Assembly: GCA_963714995.1 (NCBI GenBank)
Contig: CAVQQP010000017.1
Span: forward strand, 496,001 to 560,000
From: Prado023 sp963714995
Lineage (GTDB): Bacteria; Actinomycetota; Actinomycetes; S36-B12; CAIYMF01
DNA length: 64,000 nucleotides
Direction: 5' to 3'
The notes under the pieces were generated by a model. The model ran no database searches. It was not told the origin of the DNA and saw only the letters and a list, made by a program, of their open reading frames with translations. Below are positions 25,658 through 34,466 of the stretch, in pieces (position 1 is the first letter of the stretch; every line of letters begins with the position of its first letter). The position numbers were made by a program, and so were the translations under genes.

Positions 25658-26942
25658 TCAGCCCTCCCCGGGGAACATCGTGGCGGGTGCGGCGTGCGGG
25701 TCGGCCAGGGCCCGCGGGTCGGTGCGCGGGGTGCCGGTGGGATGCGCCTGCATCGCACGGCGGGCGACGGTCAGGTCGCGTGGGCGTCCCGAGGTGCACA
25801 TCCCGAGCAGGCGACCGTCCGGATCGAGCGTGAACGCGCTCCAGGCCTCGTCCTCCGGAGCTGCGATGCCGGCCGACTCGCGCCAGATCACCTGGCCCAC
25901 GGCCGGTGCGCCCAGCACGAGCAGCCGCCGGGCGCCGACATCACTGAACACGTACGGGATCGGGTCGGCCGCCGGCAGGCGGGGTGCATCGCGCCACCCG
26001 CTCGACCCGAGCCCGGCGTCCAGCCACTGCACGATCGCCGGGGCGAGCGCCTCCGGGGCGTTGAGTGCCTCCGTCCAGTGCCCCCCGGGCAGGTGCGTGC
26101 CCCGCCGGGGCGACCAGCGCTGCGCCGCGTCGCCGACGGCGAACACCCCGGGGACGCTCGAACGCCCCCACGGGTCGACGAGCACCGCGCCACCCTCCCC
26201 GCGCTCCACGCCCGAGCCCTGCCACCCAGTCGGTCTCCGGCCTGACCCCCAGGGCCACGAGCACCAGGTCCGCCGGCGTGCCGGACACGGCCAGGGCGCC
26301 GCCCACCGGGTCGATCCCGCGCACCGGGCTCCCGAGGTGCAGCCGCACCCCCGCACCCGTCAGCCACCGCGCGACACGCTCGGACACCTCCGGAGGGACC
26401 CGGCCCTCCAGCAGCGTCGCCGCGGCCTCGAACAGGTCGACCTGCCCCCCGCGCGCCGCCGCCGTCGCTGCTGCCTCGCAGCCGATCCAGCCGCCACCTG
26501 CGACCACCAGCCGGGTCCCCGGGCGCACCCCGGACCAGAACTGCGCCGCCTCGGACCGCGTGTGCAGGACGTGCACCCCTGCCAGGTCCCACCCCTCGGG
26601 GCGCACGGGGCGGGCTCCCGTGGCCACCACGACAGCACGGGCCTCGACCCGGCTGCCGTCGGCGCACTCCACGCCCAGCCCACCACCCGAGCCGGGCTGG
26701 ACGACGAGCCGATCGGCCCGCACGCCCAGGCGCACCTCGTCGGCATGGGCCCACACGTCCACCCCCATCGCGGGGCGCAGGTCCACCTCGGCGTCCGGGT
26801 CCTTGGACAGGGGCGGTCGGTCGTACGGGGGTTCGACCTCCGCCCCGAGCAGGACGATCCGCCCCGCCACGCCGGCCGCCCGCAGCAGCGCACACGTGCG
26901 CGCCCCCGCCAGCCCGGCCCCGACGACCACCACATCCGCCAC
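25658..26942 (-). CDS. FAD-dependent NAD(P)H/ferredoxin-reductase-like oxidoreductase, apparent frameshift at ~26216
   Basis: An N-terminal FAD motif (VVVVGAGLAGARTCALL), PPYDRPPLSK, a second NAD(P)-binding motif (LVVAGGGWIGCEAA) and, after the break, PGVFAVGDAAQRW identify a ferredoxin/rubredoxin-reductase-type flavoprotein of about 427 residues. One extra base at 26216 interrupts WVAGSGVERG. It passes electrons from NAD(P)H to a small acceptor, which cannot be named here. Start is GTG 26942, with a -10 element 8 nt upstream. Its end is 3 bp from crtYc, so it may share the transcript and supply electrons for carotenoid oxidation, but this is only inferred. Confidence 0.8.
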
Positions 26943-26950
26943 GAGCCAGC

Positions 26951-26956
26951 AGCCTA
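26951..26956 (-). promoter_or_regulatory. -10 element, leaderless start for the flavoprotein
   Basis: TAGGCT on the minus strand, 8 nt before the GTG at 26942. Confidence 0.55.
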
Positions 26957-26980
26957 ACCGGCGAGTTCGGCTCCGGAACC

Positions 26981-26986
26981 TAGAAT
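26981..26986 (+). promoter_or_regulatory. -10 element, leaderless start for the PASTA kinase
   Basis: TAGAAT, 6 nt before the GTG at 26993; with the previous element it makes a divergent pair. Confidence 0.65.
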
Positions 26987-26992
26987 TGGTCC

Positions 26993-29047
26993 GTGACCCC
27001 GTCCCCGCCCCCTCCCCCGACAGCGGTCGACCCGCTGCAGGGCAGGGTCCTGGACGGCCGGTACCGCATCGAGTCCTTCCTCGCCCGCGGCGGGATGGCC
27101 ACGATCTACCGGGGGGCGGATCTTCGGCTGGACCGCACGGTGGCCATCAAGGTCATGCACCCGACGTTCGCCACGGATCCGGGCTTCGTCGACCGATTCG
27201 AGCGCGAGGCACGGGCCGCGGCACGGCTGAACAGCCCCTACGCGGTGGCCGTCCACGACCAGGGCAACGACGCCGGAGTCACCTACCTGGTCATGGAGTA
27301 CGTGCCCGGGCACACGGTCCGCGACGTCCTGCGCACCCACGGCGCCCTGCCGCCGGCCCAGGCCCTGGCCATCATCGATCCCGTCCTGCAGGCCCTGGCC
27401 GCCGCGCACCGCGCCGGCTACATCCATCGCGACGTCAAGCCCGAGAACGTCCTGATCTCCGAGGACGGCAGGGTCAAGGTCACCGACTTCGGCCTCGCCC
27501 GGGCCATCGAGGGAGCTGACACGGGCAAGACCCACGGCCTGCTGCTCGGGACCGTGGCCTACCTGTCGCCCGAGCAGGTCGAGCACGACCGGACCGATGC
27601 CCGCTCGGACGTGTACAGCGCCGGGATCCTGCTGTTCGAGCTGGTCACCGGCCAGGTGCCGTTCACGGCGTCGGCCCCGATGCAGGTGGCCTACCGGCAC
27701 GTCCACGAGGACGTGCCCGCGCCCTCGTCGGTCCACCCCGGGGTCCCCGTCGGCATCGACGAGCTCGTGCTGCGCGCGACCCGCCGGAACCCCGACCAGC
27801 GCTTCGGGGACGCCGACGCCTTCCTGGCTGCGGCCCGCGTCCAGAAGGCCCAGCTGCCTCCCGCCCAGCCCTGGGCCCCCTCGCCCACCGACACGCTGGT
27901 CGTGAACCGCGAGGGCGGAGCGGCGGCGGCTGCAGCAGCGGCGGCGGCAGGGATCGCGGCCGGTGCCGCCGCGGACCTCGACGCTCCGGACTGGGTCAAC
28001 CAGGGGCCGGCCGAGGCCACGCACGCGCCCGCCGACGTGCCTGCGGTCCCGGATCCCCCTGCCGCACAGGTCCCTGTCTCCGGGGACGCTGCCCCGCAGG
28101 GCCAGGCCGAGATCCACGTCACCGAGATCAGCCACCAGACCGCCCCGGACGCCCCCCGCCGACCCCGACGGGGCCGCAAGGCCCTGTGGCTGGGCGCCGT
28201 GGCCCTGATCAGCGTGGTGGCCCTGCTCGTGCTGGCCTTCGGCCCCCTGCAGCGGGTCACCGTTCCCGACCTCCTGGGCAAGACCCCCACCGAGGCTGCC
28301 GCGATCCTGGCCACGTCCAACCTCGTCCTCGACGCCGAGGAATCGGACTTCAGCGAGGAGTTCGCCAAGGGCGTGATCATGTCCACCGATCCCGGTCCGC
28401 AGTCCTCGGCCCGTTCCGGCAGCACGGTCCAGGCGATCGTCAGCAAGGGCCCCGAGCGCTACGACGTGCCGAAGCTCACGAAGCTCACGGTCGAGGAGGC
28501 CCAGGTCGCCCTCGGGGCCGCCAACCTGGTGCTCGGCGCCCAGACCGAGGCCTACGACGACAAGGTCAAGGAGGGCGACATCGTCAGCAGCGACCCGCCC
28601 GCCGGGGAGTCCGTCAAGCCGGGCACGCAGGTCGCGGTCGTGGTCTCCAAGGGCCCCGAGCCGGTCACGATGCCCACCCTCGAGGGCACCGACGGGGATG
28701 CCGCGGAAGCGACCCTGAAGGACCTGGGCCTGAAGGTGGACCGCTCCGACAAGACCAGCGAGTCCGTGGCCAAGGGCCTGGTGATCAGCACCGATCCGGA
28801 GGGAGGTGCCACCACGTTCCGGGGCAAGACCGTCGAGCTGGTCGTGTCCAAGGGGCCGCCGCTGGTCACCGTCCCCAATGTCGTGGGCAAGAACGAGGCC
28901 GAGGCCCGGGCCGCCCTCGAGGACGCCGGCTTCGTCGTGAGCGTGAACAAGCCGCTGGGCTTCGTCGTGTTCGGCGTGAACTCACAGAACCCACGGGGCG
29001 GGACCAAGGCCCCCAAGGGCTCGACAGTGACCATCACCGTTGTCTAG
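26993..29047 (+). CDS. PASTA-domain serine/threonine protein kinase
   Basis: 684 residues. The kinase domain (about 15-280) has K53 in VAIKVMHP, the catalytic loop HRDVKPEN (D147) and DFGLARA. A Pro/Ala-rich juxtamembrane linker follows with an Ala tract at about 307-320, then a single membrane helix at 397-416. Four PASTA repeats (from ~420 to the end, each starting with a (V/M)P-x-L/V-x-G pattern) lie outside the cell, where the family senses muropeptides or lipid II. In position it corresponds to pknL of mycobacteria, which lacks PASTA repeats as I recall. The EamA gene overlaps its end by 8 bp. Confidence 0.92.
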   Translation: MTPSPPPPPTAVDPLQGRVLDGRYRIESFLARGGMATIYRGADLRLDRTVAIKVMHPTFATDPGFVDRFEREARAAARLNSPYAVAVHDQGNDAGVTYLVMEYVPGHTVRDVLRTHGALPPAQALAIIDPVLQALAAAHRAGYIHRDVKPENVLISEDGRVKVTDFGLARAIEGADTGKTHGLLLGTVAYLSPEQVEHDRTDARSDVYSAGILLFELVTGQVPFTASAPMQVAYRHVHEDVPAPSSVHPGVPVGIDELVLRATRRNPDQRFGDADAFLAAARVQKAQLPPAQPWAPSPTDTLVVNREGGAAAAAAAAAAGIAAGAAADLDAPDWVNQGPAEATHAPADVPAVPDPPAAQVPVSGDAAPQGQAEIHVTEISHQTAPDAPRRPRRGRKALWLGAVALISVVALLVLAFGPLQRVTVPDLLGKTPTEAAAILATSNLVLDAEESDFSEEFAKGVIMSTDPGPQSSARSGSTVQAIVSKGPERYDVPKLTKLTVEEAQVALGAANLVLGAQTEAYDDKVKEGDIVSSDPPAGESVKPGTQVAVVVSKGPEPVTMPTLEGTDGDAAEATLKDLGLKVDRSDKTSESVAKGLVISTDPEGGATTFRGKTVELVVSKGPPLVTVPNVVGKNEAEARAALEDAGFVVSVNKPLGFVVFGVNSQNPRGGTKAPKGSTVTITVV

Positions 29048-29942
29048 CCCTGCCTGGGCCCGCAACCACCACACCCTGGCGACCCTGGCCCTCGTGGGGG
29101 TCACGGCTGTCTGGGGCGGCACGTTCGTGGTCGTGCAGGATGCCGTCGAGCAGATGCCCGTGCTGCCGTTCCTCGTCTGGCGCTTCGCCCTGGCGGCAAC
29201 CGTCCTGGCGATGCTGCGCCCCCGGGCGATCGGCGGCCTGAGCGCGGAGAAGCGCCGTCACGGCGTGCTGCTCGGCCTGCTCCTGGGCCTCGGGTACGTG
29301 CTGCAGACGTTCGGACTGCTGCACACCTCCGCCACCGTGTCGGGGTTCATCACCGGGATGTTCGTGGTGTTCACCCCGCTGATCGGCTGGCTGGTGCTGC
29401 GCCAGCCGATCGGGCCGGCGGTGTGGCTGGGGGTCGCGCTGGCCACGTTCGGGTTGGCCCTGATCAGCCTCAACGGCTTCGCGATGGGCTTCGGCGAGCT
29501 GCTGACCCTGGGGTGCGCCGCCCTCTTCGGCGCGCACATCGTGGGCCTCGGGCACTGGTCCACCGCCTCGGACGCCTACGGCCTCACCGTGATCCAGCTC
29601 GGTGTGGTGGCCCTGCTCTGCCTGGTCGCGTCCCCGCTGCAGGGCGGCATGGCCCTCCCCCCCAACGCCGGGGTGTGGGCCGCCATCGTCTTCCTGGCCC
29701 TGGTGGCCACCGCCCTGGCCTTCCTGGCCCAGACCTGGGCCCAGACCTACATGAGTGCCCCCCGGGCCGCGATCGTCCTGACCCTGGAGCCGGTGTTCGC
29801 CGGGATCTTCGGCGTGACCGTGGGCGGGGACACCCTCACGGGGCGGATCCTGGCCGGCGGCCTGTGCATCGTGGCCGCCATGTACGTCGTGGAGCTCGGC
29901 CCACGGGTCGGCCGCGGCCTCAGCCGGACAGCAGCCCCCTGA
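29040..29942 (+). CDS. EamA/DMT-family transporter
   Basis: 300 residues with ten membrane helices in two EamA repeats; VWGGTFVVVQDAVE and PLIGWLVLRQPIG in the first half and EPVFAGIFGVTVGGD in the second are typical. The family exports metabolites or drugs; the substrate is unknown. The assumed start is a TTG at 29040 that overlaps the kinase stop region by 8 bp, implying coupled translation; a later GTG cannot be excluded. Its end overlaps the convergent threonine aldolase by 23 bp, and that neighbour makes an amino-acid substrate conceivable but unproven. Confidence 0.82.
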   Translation: MSSPAWARNHHTLATLALVGVTAVWGGTFVVVQDAVEQMPVLPFLVWRFALAATVLAMLRPRAIGGLSAEKRRHGVLLGLLLGLGYVLQTFGLLHTSATVSGFITGMFVVFTPLIGWLVLRQPIGPAVWLGVALATFGLALISLNGFAMGFGELLTLGCAALFGAHIVGLGHWSTASDAYGLTVIQLGVVALLCLVASPLQGGMALPPNAGVWAAIVFLALVATALAFLAQTWAQTYMSAPRAAIVLTLEPVFAGIFGVTVGGDTLTGRILAGGLCIVAAMYVVELGPRVGRGLSRTAAP

Positions 29943-30954
29943 GCACGTCGACGGCCCGATCGATCCCGTCGTCATCGACGTCCAGGTGCGTCACCAGGCG
30001 GGCGGTCCGCGTCCCCAGCACGCTCACGGCCACGCCCTGCTCCCGTGCCGCGCCGGCCAGCTCGGGTGCGGTCGGGCCACCCGTGAGGTCGAGGACCACG
30101 ATGTTCGTGTCCACATCGCCGGGATCCACGAGGTCCGGGCGAACCTCCGCGAGGGCCCCGGCCAGCCGCCGGGCCCGGGCGTGATCCTCGGCGAGCCGGT
30201 CGATGTGATGGTCCAGGGCGTACATCCCGGCCTCGGCCAGGATCCCCACCTGACGCATCCCGGCCCCATAGCGCTTGCGCCACACCCGGGCCGCAGCGAT
30301 CCGCTCCGCCGAGGAGACCAGCACCGACCCCACCGGGGCGCCGAGGCCCTTGGACAGGCACACCGTGGCCGTGTCGAACAGCCCGCCGATCTCGGCCAGG
30401 GGCACGCCCGTGGCCACGTGGGCGTTCCACAGCCGCGCCCCGTCGAGGTGCAGCGCGACCCCCGAGCCGTCGGCCCACGCACGCAGGGCGCGCATGGCGG
30501 TGAGGTCCTGGACAGTCCCCCCGCCGAAGTTGTGCGTGTCCTCCACCGCGATGGCGGCCGTCGACACCAGGTACGGTCCCGCGTCCGGCTGCGCCATCGC
30601 GATCACCTCCTGGGGATCGAGCCGGCCGCGCGGTGCCGACCACGTGCGCGTCGTCACGCCGCCGAGCACGGCATGGGCACCGAGCTCGGCACGCACCACG
30701 TGGGCCAGCACGTCGCACAGGAGCTCCGCGCCCGGCGGGACGAGCAGGCGCACGCCCAGCTGGTTGCCCAGCGATCCGGTGGGGACGAACAACCCGGCCT
30801 CGTGGCCCAGCAGGGCAGCCACCCGGGCCTCCAGGGCGTTGACGGTGGGGTCCTCGCCGTACACGTCATCACCGACGAGCGCCTCGGCCATGGCTGACCG
30901 CATCCCGGGCGTGGGACGGGTTACGGTATCCGAGCGCAGGTCGACGACATCCAT
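29920..30954 (-). CDS. low-specificity L-threonine aldolase
   Basis: 344 residues. DLRSDTVTRPTPGMR at the start, GDDVYGEDPTVN, the HLDGARLWNA segment and the PLP lysine in CLSKGLGAPVGSVLV are diagnostic of the aldolase (fold-type I PLP) family. It splits threonine or allo-threonine to glycine and acetaldehyde in the cytoplasm. The ATG at 30954 has no Shine-Dalgarno sequence but a -10 element 8 nt upstream. Confidence 0.92.
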   Translation of the reverse strand: MDVVDLRSDTVTRPTPGMRSAMAEALVGDDVYGEDPTVNALEARVAALLGHEAGLFVPTGSLGNQLGVRLLVPPGAELLCDVLAHVVRAELGAHAVLGGVTTRTWSAPRGRLDPQEVIAMAQPDAGPYLVSTAAIAVEDTHNFGGGTVQDLTAMRALRAWADGSGVALHLDGARLWNAHVATGVPLAEIGGLFDTATVCLSKGLGAPVGSVLVSSAERIAAARVWRKRYGAGMRQVGILAEAGMYALDHHIDRLAEDHARARRLAGALAEVRPDLVDPGDVDTNIVVLDLTGGPTAPELAGAAREQGVAVSVLGTRTARLVTHLDVDDDGIDRAVDVLRGLLSG

Positions 30955-30962
30955 GGACCGAC

Positions 30963-30968
30963 AGCCTA
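30963..30968 (-). promoter_or_regulatory. -10 element, leaderless start for threonine aldolase
   Basis: TAGGCT on the minus strand, 8 nt before the ATG at 30954; it lies beside the ribosome-binding site of the divergent lipoprotein gene. Confidence 0.6.
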
Positions 30969-30987
30969 CGCAGGAGGGGTGGACGTC

Positions 30988-31728
30988 GTGCGCAGCCTGG
31001 CGGGACGGGGAACGGCTCTGGCCATGGCTGCTGCGCTGCTCCTCAGCGGATGCAGCCAGTTGGAGCGGATCACCGACGTGCTGGCCCCGTCCACCGACGC
31101 CGAGCTCCTGGCAGCCGTGTCGCTGACCGAGTCCGACGCGGCCGCCGGCGCAGTGTTCCAGCCCTACGAGGGTGGTGACGAGGTGTTCGGCCGCACGTCG
31201 CTGGACCTCTGCTACGGCGACTTCCCCAGTGAGGACCTGCGCAGCGGGCGCAACCAGGTGGGGATCGGCGACGAGGCCGGAACCGCCTGGGTGAGCAGCG
31301 AGGCGATCCTGTACCCGACCCCCGAGGACGCCCAGCAGGCGATGGCCGAGCTGGAGACCGCACGCGAGGAGTGCCCGAGCGAGCCCGTGGAGCCGCCCGA
31401 GCCGGATCGCGACGCGCTGGCGTGGGAGTTCCTGCCCGCACCCGACACCGACTGGCCGCAGGAACCGGGGGTCACCCGCCAGGCCTACGCGTTCACGGCC
31501 ACCACCCCCGCCGGGGAGGCGTGGACCGGCACCGCCACCTACCTGCAGCGCGGTCGGATGATCCTGGCGCTCTACGCGACGCCGCCCGAGAGCCCCGCGG
31601 CTGCGCTGCGCAACGCGCCCGACCCGGCGCGGTTCGTCGAGGTCATGTCCAACCGCCTCGCGGGCCTGCCCGAGGAGCCGCTGCAGTACGGCGAGCCGTT
31701 GGACGACCCGAACGACATCAGCGTGTGA
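30988..31728 (+). CDS. putative lipoprotein of unknown function
   Basis: 246 residues. A short basic start and hydrophobic core end in LLLSGCSQ, a good lipobox, so the mature protein is probably anchored outside the membrane. The rest is acidic, with paired Cys (LCYGDF and REECPSE) that may form a disulfide, and no domain I recognise; the pattern resembles sensor-like actinobacterial lipoproteins. The GTG at 30988 is preferred because AGGAGG (30972-30977) is 10 nt upstream; a GTG at 30979 is too close. Its 3' end overlaps the convergent aroG by 11 bp. Confidence 0.75.
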   Translation: MRSLAGRGTALAMAAALLLSGCSQLERITDVLAPSTDAELLAAVSLTESDAAAGAVFQPYEGGDEVFGRTSLDLCYGDFPSEDLRSGRNQVGIGDEAGTAWVSSEAILYPTPEDAQQAMAELETAREECPSEPVEPPEPDRDALAWEFLPAPDTDWPQEPGVTRQAYAFTATTPAGEAWTGTATYLQRGRMILALYATPPESPAAALRNAPDPARFVEVMSNRLAGLPEEPLQYGEPLDDPNDISV

Positions 31729-33075
31729 CGAGCATCTCCGCGACCGCGAAGGCCAGCTCGAGGGACTGCACGCGGTTCAGGCGCGGGTCGCACGCCGTCT
31801 CGTAGCGCAGGCCCAGGCCGTCCTCGGTGATCCCCGCGGTCCCGCCGACGCACTCGGTCACGTCGTCGCCGGTCAGCTCCACGTGCAGGCCGCCGGGATG
31901 GACGCCCAGGGAGCGCATCACCTCGAAGAAGCCGGTCACCTCGTCCATGACGTCGGTGTACGAGCGGGTCTTGTGCCCGCTGATCGGCCTCGAACGTGTT
32001 GCCGTGCATCGGGTCGCAGACCCAGACGACCGGATGCCCGGAGTCGCGGACCGCGCGGACGAGCGGGGGCAGCGCCTCGCGGACGCGGTCGGCGCCCATC
32101 CGGGTGATGAACGTCAACCGTCCCGGGGTGTGCTCGGGGTCGAGCACGTCGGCCAGGGCGAGGGCCTCCGCCGGCGTGGTCGTCGGCCCGAGCTTCACGC
32201 CGATCGGGTTGCGGATCTCGCGGGCGAACTCCACGTGGGCGCCGTCGAGGTGCCGGGTGCGCTCCCCGATCCACAGGAAGTGCGCGGACACGTCGTAGGG
32301 CAGGCCCGTGCGCGAGTCGATCCGGGTCAGGGCGTCCTCGTAGTCCAGCAGCAGCGCCTCGTGGCCGGCGTAGAACTCGACCCGGTGGAACTCCTCGGGC
32401 TCAGCACCACAGGCGCGCATGAAGGCCAGTGCCCGATCGATCTCGCCGGCCATCAGGTCGTAGCGCCGGCCGGCCTCCGTGGAGGCCACGAAGTCCTGGT
32501 TCCAGGCATGCACGTGGCGCAGGTCCGCATAGCCGCCCTGGGTGAAGGCCCGCACGAGGTTCAGGGTGGCGCTGGCGGTGTTGTACGCGCGGACGAGTCG
32601 CTGCGGGTCGGCACGCCGGGCCTCGGCGGTGGGCGCCACGTCGTTGACGGCGTCGCCCGCGGTAGCTCGGGATGGCCACGCCGTCGACGATCTCGACGTC
32701 GCTGCTGCGCGGCTTGGCGTACTGGCCGGCGATCCGGCCGACCTTCACCACCGGCATCGAGGCGCCGTAGGTGAGCACGATCGCCATCTGCAGGACGGTC
32801 TTGAGCTTGGCGCGGATGGCGTCGGCCGTCGCGCCCGCGAACGTCTCGGCGCAGTCCCCGCCCATCAGGACGAACGCGTCACCACGAGCCACGTCGGCCA
32901 GCCGCTCGGTGAGCTGGTCGCACTCCCCGGCGAAGACCAGGGGCGGCAGCGTGCGCAGCGTGGCGGTCGCAGCGGCCAGCGCGTCGGGGTCGGGCCAGGT
33001 CGGCTGCTGGACAGCCGAACCCAGGCGCACGGTGTTCTGGGGGGCGGCCGTGAGGGCCGCATCCTGCACGGACAT
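31718..33075 (-). CDS. aroG: class II DAHP synthase, two apparent frameshifts (~32655 and ~31985)
   Basis: Three frames together encode a normal class II enzyme of about 450 residues. Part 1 (33075 to ~32656) has WPDP, FAGECDQLTERLA, LMGGDCAE and KVGRIAGQYAKPRS; part 2 (~32654 to 31986) has YNTASATLNLVRAFT, FYAGHEALLLDYE, HFLWIGERTR, NPIGVKLGPT and VWVCDPMHGNT; part 3 (31984 to 31718) has GGLHVELTGDDVTEC and CDPRLN. One extra base at 32655 and one at 31985 separate them. It starts the shikimate pathway from PEP and erythrose-4-P. Two breaks in a pathway-entry gene argue for sequence error. Confidence 0.9.
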
Positions 33076-33082
33076 GGGTCCA

Positions 33083-33088
33083 AGGGTA
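33083..33088 (-). promoter_or_regulatory. -10 element, leaderless start for aroG
   Basis: TACCCT on the minus strand, 7 nt before the ATG at 33075. Confidence 0.6.
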
Positions 33089-33102
33089 TGTCAGGCGCGC
33101 CG

Positions 33103-33131
33103 CTGGGGTGGACCGCGCTGGCCCACCCCAG
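33103..33131 (-). terminator. hairpin after the phosphofructokinase gene
   Basis: CTGGGGTGG (33103-33111) pairs perfectly with CCACCCCAG (33123-33131). It lies just beyond the pfk stop and before the separate aroG promoter, so it likely ends that transcript. Confidence 0.65.
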
Positions 33132-33143
33132 GGGCGATGCGGC

Positions 33144-34370
33144 TCAGTGCTCGACGTGCACCGTGGCGCGCTTGGTCTGGCCGATGCCGGCCAGCAGCTC
33201 GCCGAACCAGGGCACGTCGATGTCGAACGCCTTGCCGCCCTTGATCCGGTCGAACTCGATGGCGCGCAGCTCGTCGCCGCGCTCCTCGTCGTGGCCCACG
33301 AGCCCGGTCCCGCCGGACAGGGCGGTCTCGACGGCGGTGTCGACGCACGACTTGATCAGCGCGAGGTCACGGTCGTTGGCGGCGGCGGCCCGGGAGTAGT
33401 AGCCCGACTTCTGGATCAGCACCTTGCCGGCCTCGATCATCGGGGCGAACTGCTCGGCGAACCACTGCCCGGGGTTGATCTCGTCGAGGCGGACGTGGCC
33501 GAAGGCATCGCGTGGGACCTCCTGGCCGGCGGCCTCCATCTGGGCCACGATCGACTCCACGCCGGCGCCCTCGGACAGGAAGATGTTGACGTTGCCGTGC
33601 TCGTCCATGATCCCCTTGAGCCGGGCGGCCTCGTCGGCGAGGTCGAGCTCCATCTCCGGGACGAACACCGCGTGCACGTCCCGACGGATCCGCGGGACCC
33701 CGAAGTCGTCGAGCCACTCCTTGGTGTCCAGCAGGCTGCGGTAGGACTGCGCGGTCGCCGCGGTCAGCCACCCGCAGTTGCGGCCCATCACCTCGTGCAC
33801 CATCAGCATGCGCGGCGCGGCGCTGTGCTCGCTCACGACGTTCCAGAAGAAGCGCGCGCCCTCGTCCGCGGCGGTCCACGCACCCAGGGACTGCTTGATC
33901 GGGATGACGTCGTTGTCGATCGTCTTGGGCAGGCCCACGACCTGCAGGCCGTAGTCGTTGCGGGCCAGGAAGGCGGCGAGGTCGGCGGCCGCGGTGTTCG
34001 TGTCGTCGCCGCCGATGGTGTGCAGCACGTCCACGCCGTCGGCGACGAGCTGGTCGGCGGCCACCTTCTGGGGGTCCTGGCCCTCGGCGACCAGCCCGCG
34101 CTTGACGCAGTCGGCGACGTTGGTCAGCTTGACCCGGCTGTTGACGATCGGGCTGCCGCCGAAGTCGTGCAGCAGGTGGGCCTTGGCCCGCACCTCGGGC
34201 GTGACGTACATCTTCTCGCCCTTGAGCAGGCCCTGGTAGCCGCCGCGGTAGGCGATGATCTCGATGTCGGGCGCGACCTCGGTGTAGCGCTGGATGAGTC
34301 CGCCGACGGCGGAGGACAGGCACGGCGCCAGCCCGCCTGCGGTGAGCAGTGCAACCTTCTTGACAGCCAT
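33144..34370 (-). CDS. pfp: pyrophosphate-dependent phosphofructokinase
   Basis: 408 residues. LLTAGGLAPCLSSAVGG binds the phosphoryl donor; the site motif GGDDTNTAAAD carries the second Asp, and PKTIDND has Lys instead of Gly. Both are the marks of PPi-using rather than ATP-using enzymes. It interconverts fructose-6-phosphate and fructose-1,6-bisphosphate reversibly in glycolysis and gluconeogenesis. The ATG at 34370 follows AGAAGGG; the longer frame upstream is not needed. It is divergent from glpK. Confidence 0.9.
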   Translation of the reverse strand: MAVKKVALLTAGGLAPCLSSAVGGLIQRYTEVAPDIEIIAYRGGYQGLLKGEKMYVTPEVRAKAHLLHDFGGSPIVNSRVKLTNVADCVKRGLVAEGQDPQKVAADQLVADGVDVLHTIGGDDTNTAAADLAAFLARNDYGLQVVGLPKTIDNDVIPIKQSLGAWTAADEGARFFWNVVSEHSAAPRMLMVHEVMGRNCGWLTAATAQSYRSLLDTKEWLDDFGVPRIRRDVHAVFVPEMELDLADEAARLKGIMDEHGNVNIFLSEGAGVESIVAQMEAAGQEVPRDAFGHVRLDEINPGQWFAEQFAPMIEAGKVLIQKSGYYSRAAAANDRDLALIKSCVDTAVETALSGGTGLVGHDEERGDELRAIEFDRIKGGKAFDIDVPWFGELLAGIGQTKRATVHVEH

Positions 34371-34452
34371 GAGCAACCCTTCTGCGGTGGTGTGTGTGCT
34401 GGCGTCCACCGTACCGAGGCAGCCGTCGCGACGCTGGCCGACCGGCGCACCC

Positions 34453-34458
34453 TAGAGT
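34453..34458 (+). promoter_or_regulatory. -10 element, leaderless start for glpK
   Basis: TAGAGT, 8 nt before the ATG at 34467. Confidence 0.6.
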
Positions 34459-34466
34459 GGGCGCCC

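Noticed and set aside
31718..31948. Small independent gene at the aroG 3' end
   Set aside because: It is the C-terminus of the class II DAHP synthase displaced by a frameshift.
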